DNA of 21,997 nt from CAZFDE01 sp964517795. Its GTDB lineage: Bacteria; Planctomycetota; Phycisphaerae; Sedimentisphaerales; Anaerobacaceae. Positions 1 through 7,709 of this stretch are shown piece by piece; position 1 is the first letter of the stretch; each line of letters starts with the position of its first letter. The position numbers and the translations under genes were made by a program. The stretch spans positions 1 through 21,997 of the forward strand of contig CAZFDE010000041.1 of assembly GCA_964517795.1 (NCBI GenBank), in the 5' to 3' direction. The notes beneath the pieces were generated by a model, which was not told the DNA's origin, made no database searches, and saw only the letters and a list, made by a program, of their open reading frames with translations.

Positions 1-198
1 CCGCACATTATCCGGCGGCTGAGCGGATTTGACAGCCGCATCGTATTGCCCGGCTCATTTTTGACCGGTGCGGCCCTATTGTGTATCTGTGACGGCTTTG
101 CCCGGACGATCGTCGCCCCGACCGAGATGCCGGTCGGGATCATCACGGCCATCGTCGGCGGCCCGTTCTTCATCGCCCTGCTTATCCGAAAACGCTGA
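1..198 (+). CDS. FecCD-family ABC transporter permease, C-terminal fragment
   Basis: The frame is open from base 1 to the TGA at 196-198 and gives the last 65 residues of a protein whose start lies outside the window. The fragment begins PHIIRRLSGFDSR and continues through LPGSFLTGAALL, FARTIVAPTEMPVGI and AIVGGPFFIALLIRKR. This is the conserved C-terminal end of the BtuC/FecD/FhuB family: the cytoplasmic PH-(I/V)-R segment followed by the last two membrane helices, with the typical PxELPVGIxTAxxGGPFF motif. The family forms the membrane channel of importers for iron-siderophores, haem or cobalamin, paired with an ATPase and a binding protein, neither of which is visible here. The substrate cannot be told from this piece. 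The gene ends 70 bases before the first glycan gene and is probably not functionally related to it. Confidence 0.9.
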   Translation, partial: PHIIRRLSGFDSRIVLPGSFLTGAALLCICDGFARTIVAPTEMPVGIITAIVGGPFFIALLIRKR

Positions 199-268
199 AA
201 AAACTTGCATTTCTCAATTTTTTAGGGTAATCTACTCGGTCAATGGCAACCGATATGGCAAGGACGGC

Positions 269-1228
269 ATGAAGAAAATTTCAAATATTGTTTTTACAAA
301 AAACCGCCCCCTGCAGCTTGAAGGGTATCTTCGCAGCCTGGGGCGTTTTATGCCCACTGAACTGATTCAGACCTATATCCTTTATAAGCCCGAATTATTC
401 GATGCCGAGTATGACAGCGTTTTCAATCAATACCCCGATTGTAACATTATTCGGGAAAAGGATTTCCACACCGACCTGCTGAATATCATCGGCAATATCG
501 ATACCCCTTATACGCTCTTTGGTATTGACGATGTGGTCTATTTCGATGGTGTGCCGTGGGAAACGATCAAATCGACATTCGAAAAGCTGGGCGATTCGCT
601 GTTTGGCTTCTCGCTGAGGCTGGACAAACGTCAAATGCCCCAGGATGAACAGGCCAACAATATTCAGACACATGATGTAAATGATTTGCAGGTATTTGCG
701 GTGGACTGGACAAAGGGCCAGACACATAATACCCGTTATCCGTTTGAGTTATGCGCGACGGTTTATCGTACCGATGATATCCGCCGGATCATTAATGGTG
801 TGATGAGCCATACCCCGCTCTGGCAGTCGCTTTTTAAGCCCGGCCGGGCCGGACTGAATATCCTGGGGCTGTTGATCGCCAAACGCAAAATCCTCAAGAA
901 ATTTGGCTTTATCTATAGCCCCAATACGCTCGAATCATGGTGCTGCCGCTATGTCCAGAACAACCCGGAAAATTTCGGTAATCTTCTGGGATTTGGGCAT
1001 ATCTGTACGACAGCGATCCAGGTCAATATGGTCAATACATCGACCGACAACCAGTGTGCGATTAGCGAAGAATTAACAGTTGAATCGCTAAACCTAAAAT
1101 TTCAACAGGGCTGCCGCCTCGATATCGATCGTGTAAAAAAACAAAACCCCTGCCAATTTCACACCGACAAAGCATATTTTCATTTAATCGATACGATCAC
1201 GGGAGGAACAAGATGTTCGGTCGTTTAG
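269..1228 (+). CDS. Uncharacterised glycosyltransferase, GT-A-like (319 aa)
   Basis: The protein begins MKKISNIVFTKNRPLQLEGY, a beta strand followed by the K/S-N-R-P-xQL segment seen at the nucleotide-sugar site of GT-A enzymes. An acidic pair (D87-D88, in LFGIDDVVYFDG) sits at the end of a strand where the metal-binding DxD of such enzymes is expected. There is no signal peptide or membrane helix, so the enzyme is probably cytosolic. The ATG at 269 is chosen because AAGGA lies at 260-264, just upstream. The frame stays open back to base 68, but that part reads as the shadow of the FecCD gene and is low-complexity Arg/Ser. It is the first gene of the glycan set. The family is not one I can name; the sugar and acceptor are unknown. 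The fold assignment is inference from the N-terminus and the acidic motif. Confidence 0.72.
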   Translation: MKKISNIVFTKNRPLQLEGYLRSLGRFMPTELIQTYILYKPELFDAEYDSVFNQYPDCNIIREKDFHTDLLNIIGNIDTPYTLFGIDDVVYFDGVPWETIKSTFEKLGDSLFGFSLRLDKRQMPQDEQANNIQTHDVNDLQVFAVDWTKGQTHNTRYPFELCATVYRTDDIRRIINGVMSHTPLWQSLFKPGRAGLNILGLLIAKRKILKKFGFIYSPNTLESWCCRYVQNNPENFGNLLGFGHICTTAIQVNMVNTSTDNQCAISEELTVESLNLKFQQGCRLDIDRVKKQNPCQFHTDKAYFHLIDTITGGTRCSVV

Positions 1229-1305
1229 ATTCATGGCGAATGCAATTGAAAAAGTCATTCATAGAATTCGATGCGCAGATACAGGTCCGGCCCATAACTG
1301 GTTAA
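1213..1305 (+). CDS. Possible 30-aa ORF bridging two glycosyltransferase genes
   Basis: A 30-codon frame starting MFGRLDSWRM opens at ATG 1213 behind a strong ribosome binding site (GGGAGGA, 1201-1207, six-base spacer ACAAG-like). Both lie inside the 3' end of the preceding gene. The stop TAA (1303-1305) overlaps the next in-frame ATG of the downstream gene as TAATG. This arrangement fits either a real small protein or a translated leader that delivers ribosomes to the downstream glycosyltransferase by termination-reinitiation. The peptide is basic at the start and matches nothing I know. Supported only by the Shine-Dalgarno and the stop-start overlap. Confidence 0.35.
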   Translation: MFGRLDSWRMQLKKSFIEFDAQIQVRPITG

Positions 1306-2351
1306 TGCCCATGAATACATCCGTTCGAAAAATACTGATTCTGTCGGACAGCAGTTACAAGCCAATCAAAATGTATCTGGACCAGATGCCCAAGCTGGCA
1401 AAGGGCCTGATGCGGCTGGGTCATGATGCACGAATGATCAGCTACGCAGGTATAGTGAATGCCCTAAGCCCTTTTAAAAGTAAAACACTTTCCCAGTGGT
1501 TATACAAAAAGAAAACCGATGAAGTCATCGCTCGATACGCGCAAAATTATCAGCCCGATTATGTGTATATCGGCTTTGCGAGGTCGATGGATGCCGGAAC
1601 AATTGAGATGTTGCGAGACGCGGTCCCCAGAGTAAAAATAATCGGACTGGACGGCGATCCCTGGCCGAAACTGCAAAAGGACAAACGCATCCAGACGGCA
1701 AAGCATATAGATATTGTCACGGCTACCAATAATGGCCGATTCCTGCAGGATTATCGCGATGCCGGCGTAAAACATTGTGTTTTTATGCCCAATATGTGCG
1801 ATCCCGATACGGATTACCGTTATGAGGTCACACCCGATTGGAAAACGGATATCTTATGGACCGGTGCGATTGAGCATGGGGCCAATTCGGATGAAAATAT
1901 ACGGCGCAAAGTGCTCGAACGGCTGGAAAAACAGGATAAGTGCCGTATTTACAGCTGTTTAGGGCGGCCTCAAATCGAGGGGTTGGCGTATTTGTACGCT
2001 ATCAGCGGAGCAAAAATCGGTTTGAGTATCAACGCGGTCAACGATGTCAGTATGTACCACTCGGATCGCTTGACACATTATCTTGCCTGCGGAACATTCG
2101 TCCTGGCCAAACGGGTGCCGGACAGCGAACGATTATTTAAAGACGGCGTCCATCTGAAATATTTCGATACGGTGGACGAATTTTTCGAATTAGCAAACTG
2201 GTATTTGAAACATGAAGCACAGCGGCAACACATCGCTGATGCAGGTATGGCATACGTTCACCAGGAATTGAACTGTGTTCAAATGGCCGGGTACATTCTT
2301 AATCTGCTGGAAAACGGCAGCTACGATGCGCCCTGGAACCGTTCGACTTAA
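1305..2351 (+). CDS. CgeB-like glycosyltransferase (GT-B, Glyco_trans_1_2 type, ~348 aa)
   Basis: An N-terminal Rossmann-like strand (KILILSDSSYKP) is followed by a segment with DGDPWPKLQ, and a C-terminal domain from about residue 250 with SDRLTHYLACGTFVLAKRVP and then LFKDGVHLKYFDTVDEF. That C-terminal pattern is characteristic of the CgeB/DUF3880-type glycosyltransferases, which transfer a nucleotide-activated sugar in the cytosol. The start is uncertain. ATG 1233 gives 24 more residues (372 aa) but has no ribosome binding site, whereas ATG 1305 is coupled to the stop of the small ORF at 1213-1305 and lies just before the conserved domain. A third ATG at 1311 is also possible. Ends 14 bases before the acetyltransferase gene, so the two are surely co-transcribed. 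Donor and acceptor are unknown. Confidence 0.82.
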   Translation: MPMNTSVRKILILSDSSYKPIKMYLDQMPKLAKGLMRLGHDARMISYAGIVNALSPFKSKTLSQWLYKKKTDEVIARYAQNYQPDYVYIGFARSMDAGTIEMLRDAVPRVKIIGLDGDPWPKLQKDKRIQTAKHIDIVTATNNGRFLQDYRDAGVKHCVFMPNMCDPDTDYRYEVTPDWKTDILWTGAIEHGANSDENIRRKVLERLEKQDKCRIYSCLGRPQIEGLAYLYAISGAKIGLSINAVNDVSMYHSDRLTHYLACGTFVLAKRVPDSERLFKDGVHLKYFDTVDEFFELANWYLKHEAQRQHIADAGMAYVHQELNCVQMAGYILNLLENGSYDAPWNRST

Positions 2352-2365
2352 AAAGGACCAAACCG

Positions 2366-2932
2366 ATGGTACGATTTTCAATAAAAAAGAAACGTCACGC
2401 TTGGCTTGATCGGCGTTTGCCGCAATACGCGATTGGCAAATGGAGTTACGGAGAACCAAAAATTCTTTCGCGCAAGGAAGGCGCATCGCTCACCATCGGT
2501 GCTTTTTGTTCGTTTTCGACGGAGGTCAAAATTTTTCTCGGCGGTGAACACCGCACGGACTGGGTCACCACCTTTCCCTTCAATAAACTCTGGGAATCCG
2601 CCAAAACATTCACCGGCCATCCGAGCACCAAAGGCGATGTAATCATCGGCAACGATGTCTGGATCGGACACGCTGCGATCATCTTATCCGGAGTAACCAT
2701 CGAGGATGGTGCCATGATCGGCGCCGGCGCGGTGGTGACCAAAAATGTGCCGGCATACGGCATCGTCGCCGGCAATCCCGCGCGGCTGATCCAGAAACGA
2801 TTTGAGGAAGATATCATCCGGCGGCTGTTGAAAATCGCCTGGTGGAACTGGGACGATGACAAAATCCGTGCATTTATGCCGCTGTTACTGAACGACGATA
2901 TCTTGAAATTTATAACGGAAGCGGAAAAGTGA
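2366..2932 (+). CDS. CatB/Vat-type hexapeptide O-acetyltransferase (188 aa)
   Basis: Left-handed beta-helix acetyltransferase using acetyl-CoA. The sequence has the family's early SLTIGAFCSFS coil, the GGEHRTDWVTTFPF segment with the likely catalytic His62, and the hexapeptide-repeat region VIIGNDVWIGHAAIILSGV...IGAGAVVTKNVPAYGIVAGNPARLI. These are the marks of the xenobiotic/sugar acetyltransferase (CatB, Vat, WbbJ-like) group. Length is normal for the family. AAAAAGGA precedes the ATG at a good distance. Lying among glycosyltransferases and methyltransferases, it most likely acetylates a nucleotide sugar or a nascent glycan in the cytosol rather than an antibiotic; that choice is inferred from context. 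Confidence 0.9.
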   Translation: MVRFSIKKKRHAWLDRRLPQYAIGKWSYGEPKILSRKEGASLTIGAFCSFSTEVKIFLGGEHRTDWVTTFPFNKLWESAKTFTGHPSTKGDVIIGNDVWIGHAAIILSGVTIEDGAMIGAGAVVTKNVPAYGIVAGNPARLIQKRFEEDIIRRLLKIAWWNWDDDKIRAFMPLLLNDDILKFITEAEK

Positions 2933-2963
2933 AATACCCTCCCAAGCTAAATGTGGTACCCAA

Positions 2964-3608
2964 ATGAATCCTGTCATCAAAATCGACTTAAAATGGTTGC
3001 TGGCATCCGGACAACCGGTGATCGTCGAGTTGGGCTGCGGCCCGAAAAAGAAGCCGGGCCGGATCGGAATCGATTATCTGGACCTGCCGAATGTGGATAT
3101 CGTTGCCGATATGGAACACGGACTTGGTTTTTTGCCGGATCAATCCGTTAACGAAATCCATTGTAAAAGTGTCCTGGAGCATATACACCATTTCGAACTG
3201 CTGCTGGGCGAGATCGTACGGGTTCTCAAACCCGATGGCAAAGCGTATGTCTTTGTTCCGCACTTTTCCAATCCGTACTATTATTCCGACCACACCCATA
3301 AACGGTTTTTCGGATTGTATTCGTTTTACTATTTCGTCGAACCTGAATTTCAGCTCAAACGAAAGGTACCTGTTTTTTACAGTTCCCTCCGAATACAGAT
3401 TGTATCCCTAAAATTAATTTTCAAATCGCCCTTTTTTATTTCGAAGCAATTGGGCAAAATATTCGGCTGGATCGTCAACCGTCATCGGATTTTCAAAGAA
3501 TTTTATGAAAAACATTTGTGCTATATCGTCCCGTGTTACGGCATCGAGGTGGTCTTCACCCCTATTTCTGAGCCGTCTGCACCAAATGATAAAACCGTCG
3601 AGGTGTAA
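2964..3608 (+). CDS. Class I SAM-dependent methyltransferase (214 aa)
   Basis: Motif I is VIVELGCGPKKKPG (residues 19-32), the glycine-rich SAM loop. It is followed by the acidic strand end GIDYLDLPNVDIVADMEHG, then KSVLEHIHHFELLLGEIVRVLKPDG, the Methyltransf_11 signature with post-motif loop, and VFVPHFSNPYYYSDHTHKRFF. This is the pattern of small methyltransferases often found in O-antigen and capsule loci, where they methylate sugars. The start at 2964 lacks a clear ribosome binding site; no better in-frame start is seen upstream. Cytosolic by composition. The target group is unknown. Confidence 0.88.
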   Translation: MNPVIKIDLKWLLASGQPVIVELGCGPKKKPGRIGIDYLDLPNVDIVADMEHGLGFLPDQSVNEIHCKSVLEHIHHFELLLGEIVRVLKPDGKAYVFVPHFSNPYYYSDHTHKRFFGLYSFYYFVEPEFQLKRKVPVFYSSLRIQIVSLKLIFKSPFFISKQLGKIFGWIVNRHRIFKEFYEKHLCYIVPCYGIEVVFTPISEPSAPNDKTVEV

Positions 3609-3611
3609 CAC

Positions 3612-3640
3612 TTGAATCTTGCTTTTCTTCATGGTAAAAT
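3612..3640 (+). promoter_or_regulatory. Candidate internal sigma-70 promoter
   Basis: TTGAAT (3612-3617), a 17-base spacer and TAAAAT (3635-3640) preceded by TG one base upstream, giving an extended -10. It lies in the only gap (44 bases) of the first half of the operon and would start transcripts at about 3647, just ahead of the double methyltransferase gene. It could drive the MBOAT/phosphodiesterase half separately. Based on consensus match only. Confidence 0.4.
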
Positions 3641-3652
3641 CACTGCCGTCTG

Positions 3653-5239
3653 ATGAAAGAAAGGATGAATCTCAAAGGAGTTCAAAAAAAGACAATGCCC
3701 AGAGAATCAGTAAAATCGTTTATTGAGCGAACAACGCCGATCGGCAGGCTGGCACGCCGGCACCGCGAGCGAAAACTGCGAAAAAAATACATCACGTGGC
3801 AGAAAACCGAAGGTAGCGGCCCGATGCCAAACTACGGTAAACAACAGGAGGTGATCGCCTATCTGAAAAAGTTTGGGATTCGGACGTTCATCGAAACCGG
3901 CACCTATAAAGGTAAAATGGTCTATGCCGTAATGCCGTATGTGGATGATATCTATTCGATCGAACTGGATCCGGTGTATTGTCGGCGGGCACAGGAAAAA
4001 TTTGCCGGATACACGAACATTCACATTATCGAGGGCCAAAGCGGAGAGGTCCTGCCGCAGATCATGGCCGACATCCAGACCCCCTGCCTGTTCTGGCTGG
4101 ATGCGCATTATTCGGGCGGAATGACGGCCAAAGGTCCCAAGGACAGCCCCATTATGCAGGAGATGGAATGTATTTTAAGCCACCCGAATGCCGATCGGCA
4201 TGTGATCCTTATTGACGATGCCCGCTGTTTCACCGGCAGTAACGGCTATCCGGACGTGAACCAATTCAAGCAGGATATCGCAACCCAATATCCGCATTTA
4301 TCGTTTGATGTGGTCAATGATATTATACGAATTCATACGAATAAAGGATCACTAATGAGCGGGAATGAATATATCCAGCCCAAACCGGCGTGGCGCAAAC
4401 CGAATACATGGCTGCTCGAATACGCATCGAATCTGACATCCCAAAACGGTGAAGATGGCATACTGGAAAAGGTATTACAGACCATCGGTGATCGAGATCA
4501 CTGGTGTGTCGAGTTCGGAAGCTGGGATGGAAAAACATGCAGCAATACCTACAAGCTGATATCCGAAAAAGGATATTCCGCTGTATTGATTGAAGCCGAT
4601 CCGAAGCGATTTGGTGACCTGAAGAAAAATTTCGAGGGTAATCCTAAAACCGTCTATTTCAATCGGTTCGTTGGCTTTGAAGAACATAACAGCCTGGATA
4701 TCATCCTGAAAGAGACCGGCATTCCCAAAGATTTCGACCTGCTCTCAATCGATATCGACGGAAACGATTATCATGTCTGGCAGGTGATTCATGAATACAC
4801 GCCCAAAGCCGTCATCATTGAGTTCAATCCAACGATCCCTAAAACGGTGGAGTTCATTCAGCCGAAAGATATGCGAATCAGTCAGGGCAGCAGCCTGCTT
4901 TCCATCGCCAAATTGGCAAAAAGCAAAGGCTATGCACTGGTATGTGCGACAAAAAATAATGCAATCTTCGTCCGGGATCAGTTCTTCGACCGCTTTCAAA
5001 TCGAAGACAATTCAGTCAATACGATGATGGTCGATGAATCGATGGTAACACATCTGTTCTGCGGCTACGACGGAACGGTATTTATCCGGGGATACGGTAA
5101 ATCCCCCTGGCAGCAAATTCCGTTTAAAGAATCAAAAATGCAAATCCTGCCGGGCTGGGCCAGAAAACGCTTCAGCGATCGAAATGCCGTCCGCAAGAAG
5201 GCCGGAAAAATCTATCGCAGATGGCTTAAGGAGAAGTAA
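3653..5239 (+). CDS. Tandem methyltransferase: class I SAM domain fused to FkbM-like domain (528 aa)
   Basis: Two methyltransferase-like modules lie in one frame. Module 1 (about residues 65-230) has TFIETGTYKGKMVYAV at residue 78 onward, then YSIELDPVYCRRAQEKF, LFWLDAHYSGG and VILIDDARCF, resembling the small TylF/cephalosporin-hydroxylase-like methyltransferases. Module 2 (about residues 250-490) has WCVEFGSWDGKTCSNTY (from W284), VLIEADPKRFGDLKKNF and LLSIDIDGNDYHVWQ (around 363-376), an FkbM-type pattern. The junction at residue 235 is a methionine preceded by AAAGGA six bases upstream, so module 2 may also be made alone. The start is uncertain: 3653 has no clear ribosome binding site, and 3665 and 3695 are alternatives. 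The C-terminus is very basic. It probably O-methylates the glycan made by this locus; targets are unknown. Confidence 0.85.
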   Translation: MKERMNLKGVQKKTMPRESVKSFIERTTPIGRLARRHRERKLRKKYITWQKTEGSGPMPNYGKQQEVIAYLKKFGIRTFIETGTYKGKMVYAVMPYVDDIYSIELDPVYCRRAQEKFAGYTNIHIIEGQSGEVLPQIMADIQTPCLFWLDAHYSGGMTAKGPKDSPIMQEMECILSHPNADRHVILIDDARCFTGSNGYPDVNQFKQDIATQYPHLSFDVVNDIIRIHTNKGSLMSGNEYIQPKPAWRKPNTWLLEYASNLTSQNGEDGILEKVLQTIGDRDHWCVEFGSWDGKTCSNTYKLISEKGYSAVLIEADPKRFGDLKKNFEGNPKTVYFNRFVGFEEHNSLDIILKETGIPKDFDLLSIDIDGNDYHVWQVIHEYTPKAVIIEFNPTIPKTVEFIQPKDMRISQGSSLLSIAKLAKSKGYALVCATKNNAIFVRDQFFDRFQIEDNSVNTMMVDESMVTHLFCGYDGTVFIRGYGKSPWQQIPFKESKMQILPGWARKRFSDRNAVRKKAGKIYRRWLKEK

Positions 5240-5266
5240 AGGTTTGTTTTTAGATCGGGATTAGGC

Positions 5267-6688
5267 ATGCAGTTTAATTCATTAGTGTTCATTTTATTTG
5301 CGACTCTTTTTTTTATCATGTGGCCGTTGCTGCGTAAACGCAATAATCCGCGGTGGATCTATCTGGTCTGCGCATCATTTATCTTTTACGGCTGGTGGGA
5401 TTGGCGATTCCTGTTTCTGATTATCGGCAGCGGCCTGATCGACTTTTTTGCCGGCGTGGCGATGGTCAAATTTCCAAGCCGTAAAAGGCTATGGCTGATC
5501 CTTTCAATCATCGGGAATGTCGGCTCTCTGGGACTTTTCAAATACCTTGATTTCACATTGGCCAATGTCAACTGGCTTTTCAATCTGCTCGGCCTGGACA
5601 TCCAGGTCCCGGTCGCGCATCTGATCCTTCCCGTCGGCATCAGCTTTTACACCTTCCAATCCATGAGTTACACCATAGACATTTACCGCAACGAATTGAA
5701 ACCCACGCACAATATCTTTCACTTTTTTGCGTATCTGTCATTATTCCCGCAACTGGTAGCCGGTCCGATCGTCAGGGCAAAAGATCTGCTGCCGCAGCTT
5801 GAAATCGCCCAACCGGTCAGTGAACAGCAGCGATGGGAAGGGTTAAATCTGATCGCATTCGGATTTTTCAAAAAGGTCGTTGTCGCCGACACACTGGCAG
5901 CCTCGGTGAATATGGCATTCGCGTCGCAAACATTGGAACAATCGGCTGCATTCTGGTGGGTCATCATGATCATGTTCGCCTTCCAGATCTACTGCGATTT
6001 CAGCGGCTATTCGGACATCGCCCGCGGGCTGGGCAAATGGATGGGGTATGATTTTCCCGTCAATTTCCGCAATCCCTATATCGCCTGCAGTTTCCGAGAT
6101 TTCTGGCAGCGATGGCATATCTCTTTAAGCACATGGTTTCGCGATTATGTTTATTTCGGTTTGGGCGGATCGAAAACGACCCGTCTGCGGTCGTACATGA
6201 ATATGTGGGTGACCATGCTGATCTCAGGACTGTGGCATGGAGCGGCCTGGACGTTCATCGCATGGGCGGCACTGCACAGTCTGTATCTATCGACCGAACG
6301 CATGACAAACTGGACGGGGCGACTTTCGAAACTACCCGGCGGCCGCCATGTGGCCACACTCTGTGTATTTCTGCTGACGACATTAGCATGGGTCTTTTTT
6401 CGGGCACAAAGCTTCGGTCAGGCCTTTTCAATAATAGGGATCATGTTTGACTTGCGCAATTTTAATTCGGCGGTCGTCGATAAAGTCATCGATAACAATG
6501 CGATCAATGTGCTTTTCGTGATAATCGGATCGCAGTTATTCTTTTATTTGGGAATGGATAAAGCGGACTGGACAACATCCAAAAGCCGATTGAAGACGGC
6601 ATTCGATTCGGCATTTATCGCCGTAGTGATCCTCATCTGCATGTTCATGCGGGCGCCGAGCAATACCTTTATTTACTTTCAATTTTAA
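5267..6688 (+). CDS. MBOAT-family O-acyltransferase, AlgI/DltB type (473 aa)
   Basis: A polytopic membrane protein of the length usual for AlgI. It opens MQFNSLVFILFATLFFIMWP and carries the family motifs FIFYGWWDWRFL, LPVGISFYTFQSMSYTIDIYR, FFAYLSLFPQLVAGPIVRA, CDFSGYSDIARGLGKWMGYDFPVNF, FWQRWHISLSTWFRDYVY and GLWHGAAWTFIAWAALH. His324 in LWHGA matches the essential His of AlgI, with a second conserved His337. The family moves acetyl groups from a cytosolic donor across the membrane for O-acetylation of polysaccharides such as alginate or cellulose, or for teichoic acid D-alanylation. The next gene encodes an SGNH-type protein, the usual extracytoplasmic partner that hands the acetyl to the sugar. 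Acetylation is therefore the best reading; the acceptor is the unknown glycan of this cluster. Confidence 0.95.
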   Translation: MQFNSLVFILFATLFFIMWPLLRKRNNPRWIYLVCASFIFYGWWDWRFLFLIIGSGLIDFFAGVAMVKFPSRKRLWLILSIIGNVGSLGLFKYLDFTLANVNWLFNLLGLDIQVPVAHLILPVGISFYTFQSMSYTIDIYRNELKPTHNIFHFFAYLSLFPQLVAGPIVRAKDLLPQLEIAQPVSEQQRWEGLNLIAFGFFKKVVVADTLAASVNMAFASQTLEQSAAFWWVIMIMFAFQIYCDFSGYSDIARGLGKWMGYDFPVNFRNPYIACSFRDFWQRWHISLSTWFRDYVYFGLGGSKTTRLRSYMNMWVTMLISGLWHGAAWTFIAWAALHSLYLSTERMTNWTGRLSKLPGGRHVATLCVFLLTTLAWVFFRAQSFGQAFSIIGIMFDLRNFNSAVVDKVIDNNAINVLFVIIGSQLFFYLGMDKADWTTSKSRLKTAFDSAFIAVVILICMFMRAPSNTFIYFQF

Positions 6689-6707
6689 AAAATGCGTAAT
6701 GAAATGA

Positions 6708-7700
6708 ATGATTAAAATGGCAAAAAAAAGAATCATACCGCTTGACCGAACGACGGCGACAATCCTTCTTGCAATCATATTGATTGTCATCATGGGCAAT
6801 CTGCGCCCGAAAGAAGATATCGGCATCTATCCAAAACAGTACTGGGCTTCTAAGATTCACTGGAAACAATGTGCCGATGCCGTGATCACCGGTGATTCCA
6901 GAACACTGATGGGCGTGTCTCCGGAGGAACTGCAAAAAAAACTGAATTATCGATGCATCCGGAACTATGGATTCGGGGCCAATTGGTATAGTCGGGAATA
7001 TCTTGAAGCGATCGAATCGCTTATGCTGCCGCAGGCCGACCGCAAGGCCGTCATTGTGGGTTTTTCACCGCATTCGCTGACCTGCCGCAGTGACGATTCG
7101 ATGGGTAATTTTATCGAGCTTCGACAAATGTCTAAACAAGATGCGTTTCTGGATATACATTTTGGCGCACTGGTGCACTTTTTTGAACCGATGTCCTTCC
7201 GGGATGCCGCTCACGGCCTTTTCCCGGCTATCGCGCCCACCCAAACAGTGAAAGAGTATAAACAAGACGGCTGGGTCGCAGTCCATAAAGAACCGACCGT
7301 ACTCGACGAGGTCAAGCGGTATCGCGGACTCTTTGAGCAAAGACAGGTCTCGCAGGAGGTGATTCACAATATAACGGATTTTGTCAGCAAATGGACTGCT
7401 CAGGGGATACGCGTTTATGGTTTTTTAGTGCCGACATGCAGAGAAATGGTTGATGTGGAAGAACAACTCAGCGGTTTTCAAAAAGAGTCGTTTATTGAAT
7501 CGTTTCGCGTATGCGGCGGCGAATGGATCGATGTTGATCTCTACGGCTATAAAACATTTGATGGATCGCACTTGCAGGATGAAGCGGCCAGAAAATTCTC
7601 AGCGGACCTGGCCGCGATGATCGCTCAAATCGATCGGCAGCCAAAGCAGCACCCCTCTGCCTTAACGGCAACGACTGACGAAAAGAACCTTATCCAATAA
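6708..7700 (+). CDS. Membrane-anchored SGNH hydrolase-like protein, MBOAT partner (330 aa)
   Basis: One N-terminal membrane segment (about residues 16-31, TATILLAIILIVIM) would anchor the protein with the rest outside the cytosol. Catalytic motifs of the SGNH fold are visible: VITGDSRT with Ser64 as block I nucleophile, YGFGANWYSREY as the Gly/Asn region, and FDGSHL with Asp285 and His288 as the block V dyad. Architecture and position straight after the AlgI-type gene fit AlgX/AlgJ/DltD-like proteins that complete acetyl transfer to the polysaccharide. Overall similarity to named families is low, so the role is inferred from motif and neighbour. ATG 6717 is an alternative start. Its stop codon forms part of the next gene's ribosome binding site (TAAAGGA). 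Confidence 0.8.
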   Translation: MIKMAKKRIIPLDRTTATILLAIILIVIMGNLRPKEDIGIYPKQYWASKIHWKQCADAVITGDSRTLMGVSPEELQKKLNYRCIRNYGFGANWYSREYLEAIESLMLPQADRKAVIVGFSPHSLTCRSDDSMGNFIELRQMSKQDAFLDIHFGALVHFFEPMSFRDAAHGLFPAIAPTQTVKEYKQDGWVAVHKEPTVLDEVKRYRGLFEQRQVSQEVIHNITDFVSKWTAQGIRVYGFLVPTCREMVDVEEQLSGFQKESFIESFRVCGGEWIDVDLYGYKTFDGSHLQDEAARKFSADLAAMIAQIDRQPKQHPSALTATTDEKNLIQ

Positions 7701-7709
7701 AGGAATATC

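Noticed and set aside
205..233. Possible promoter TTGCAT-N17-TAATCT before the first glycan gene
   Set aside because: Only three of six bases match in each box, so it is too weak to report as a feature, although a promoter somewhere near here is plausible.
68..268. N-terminal extension of the first glycosyltransferase frame back to 68
   Set aside because: This stretch is the out-of-frame shadow of the FecCD permease end; the extension is low-complexity Arg/Ser and a ribosome site precedes ATG 269.
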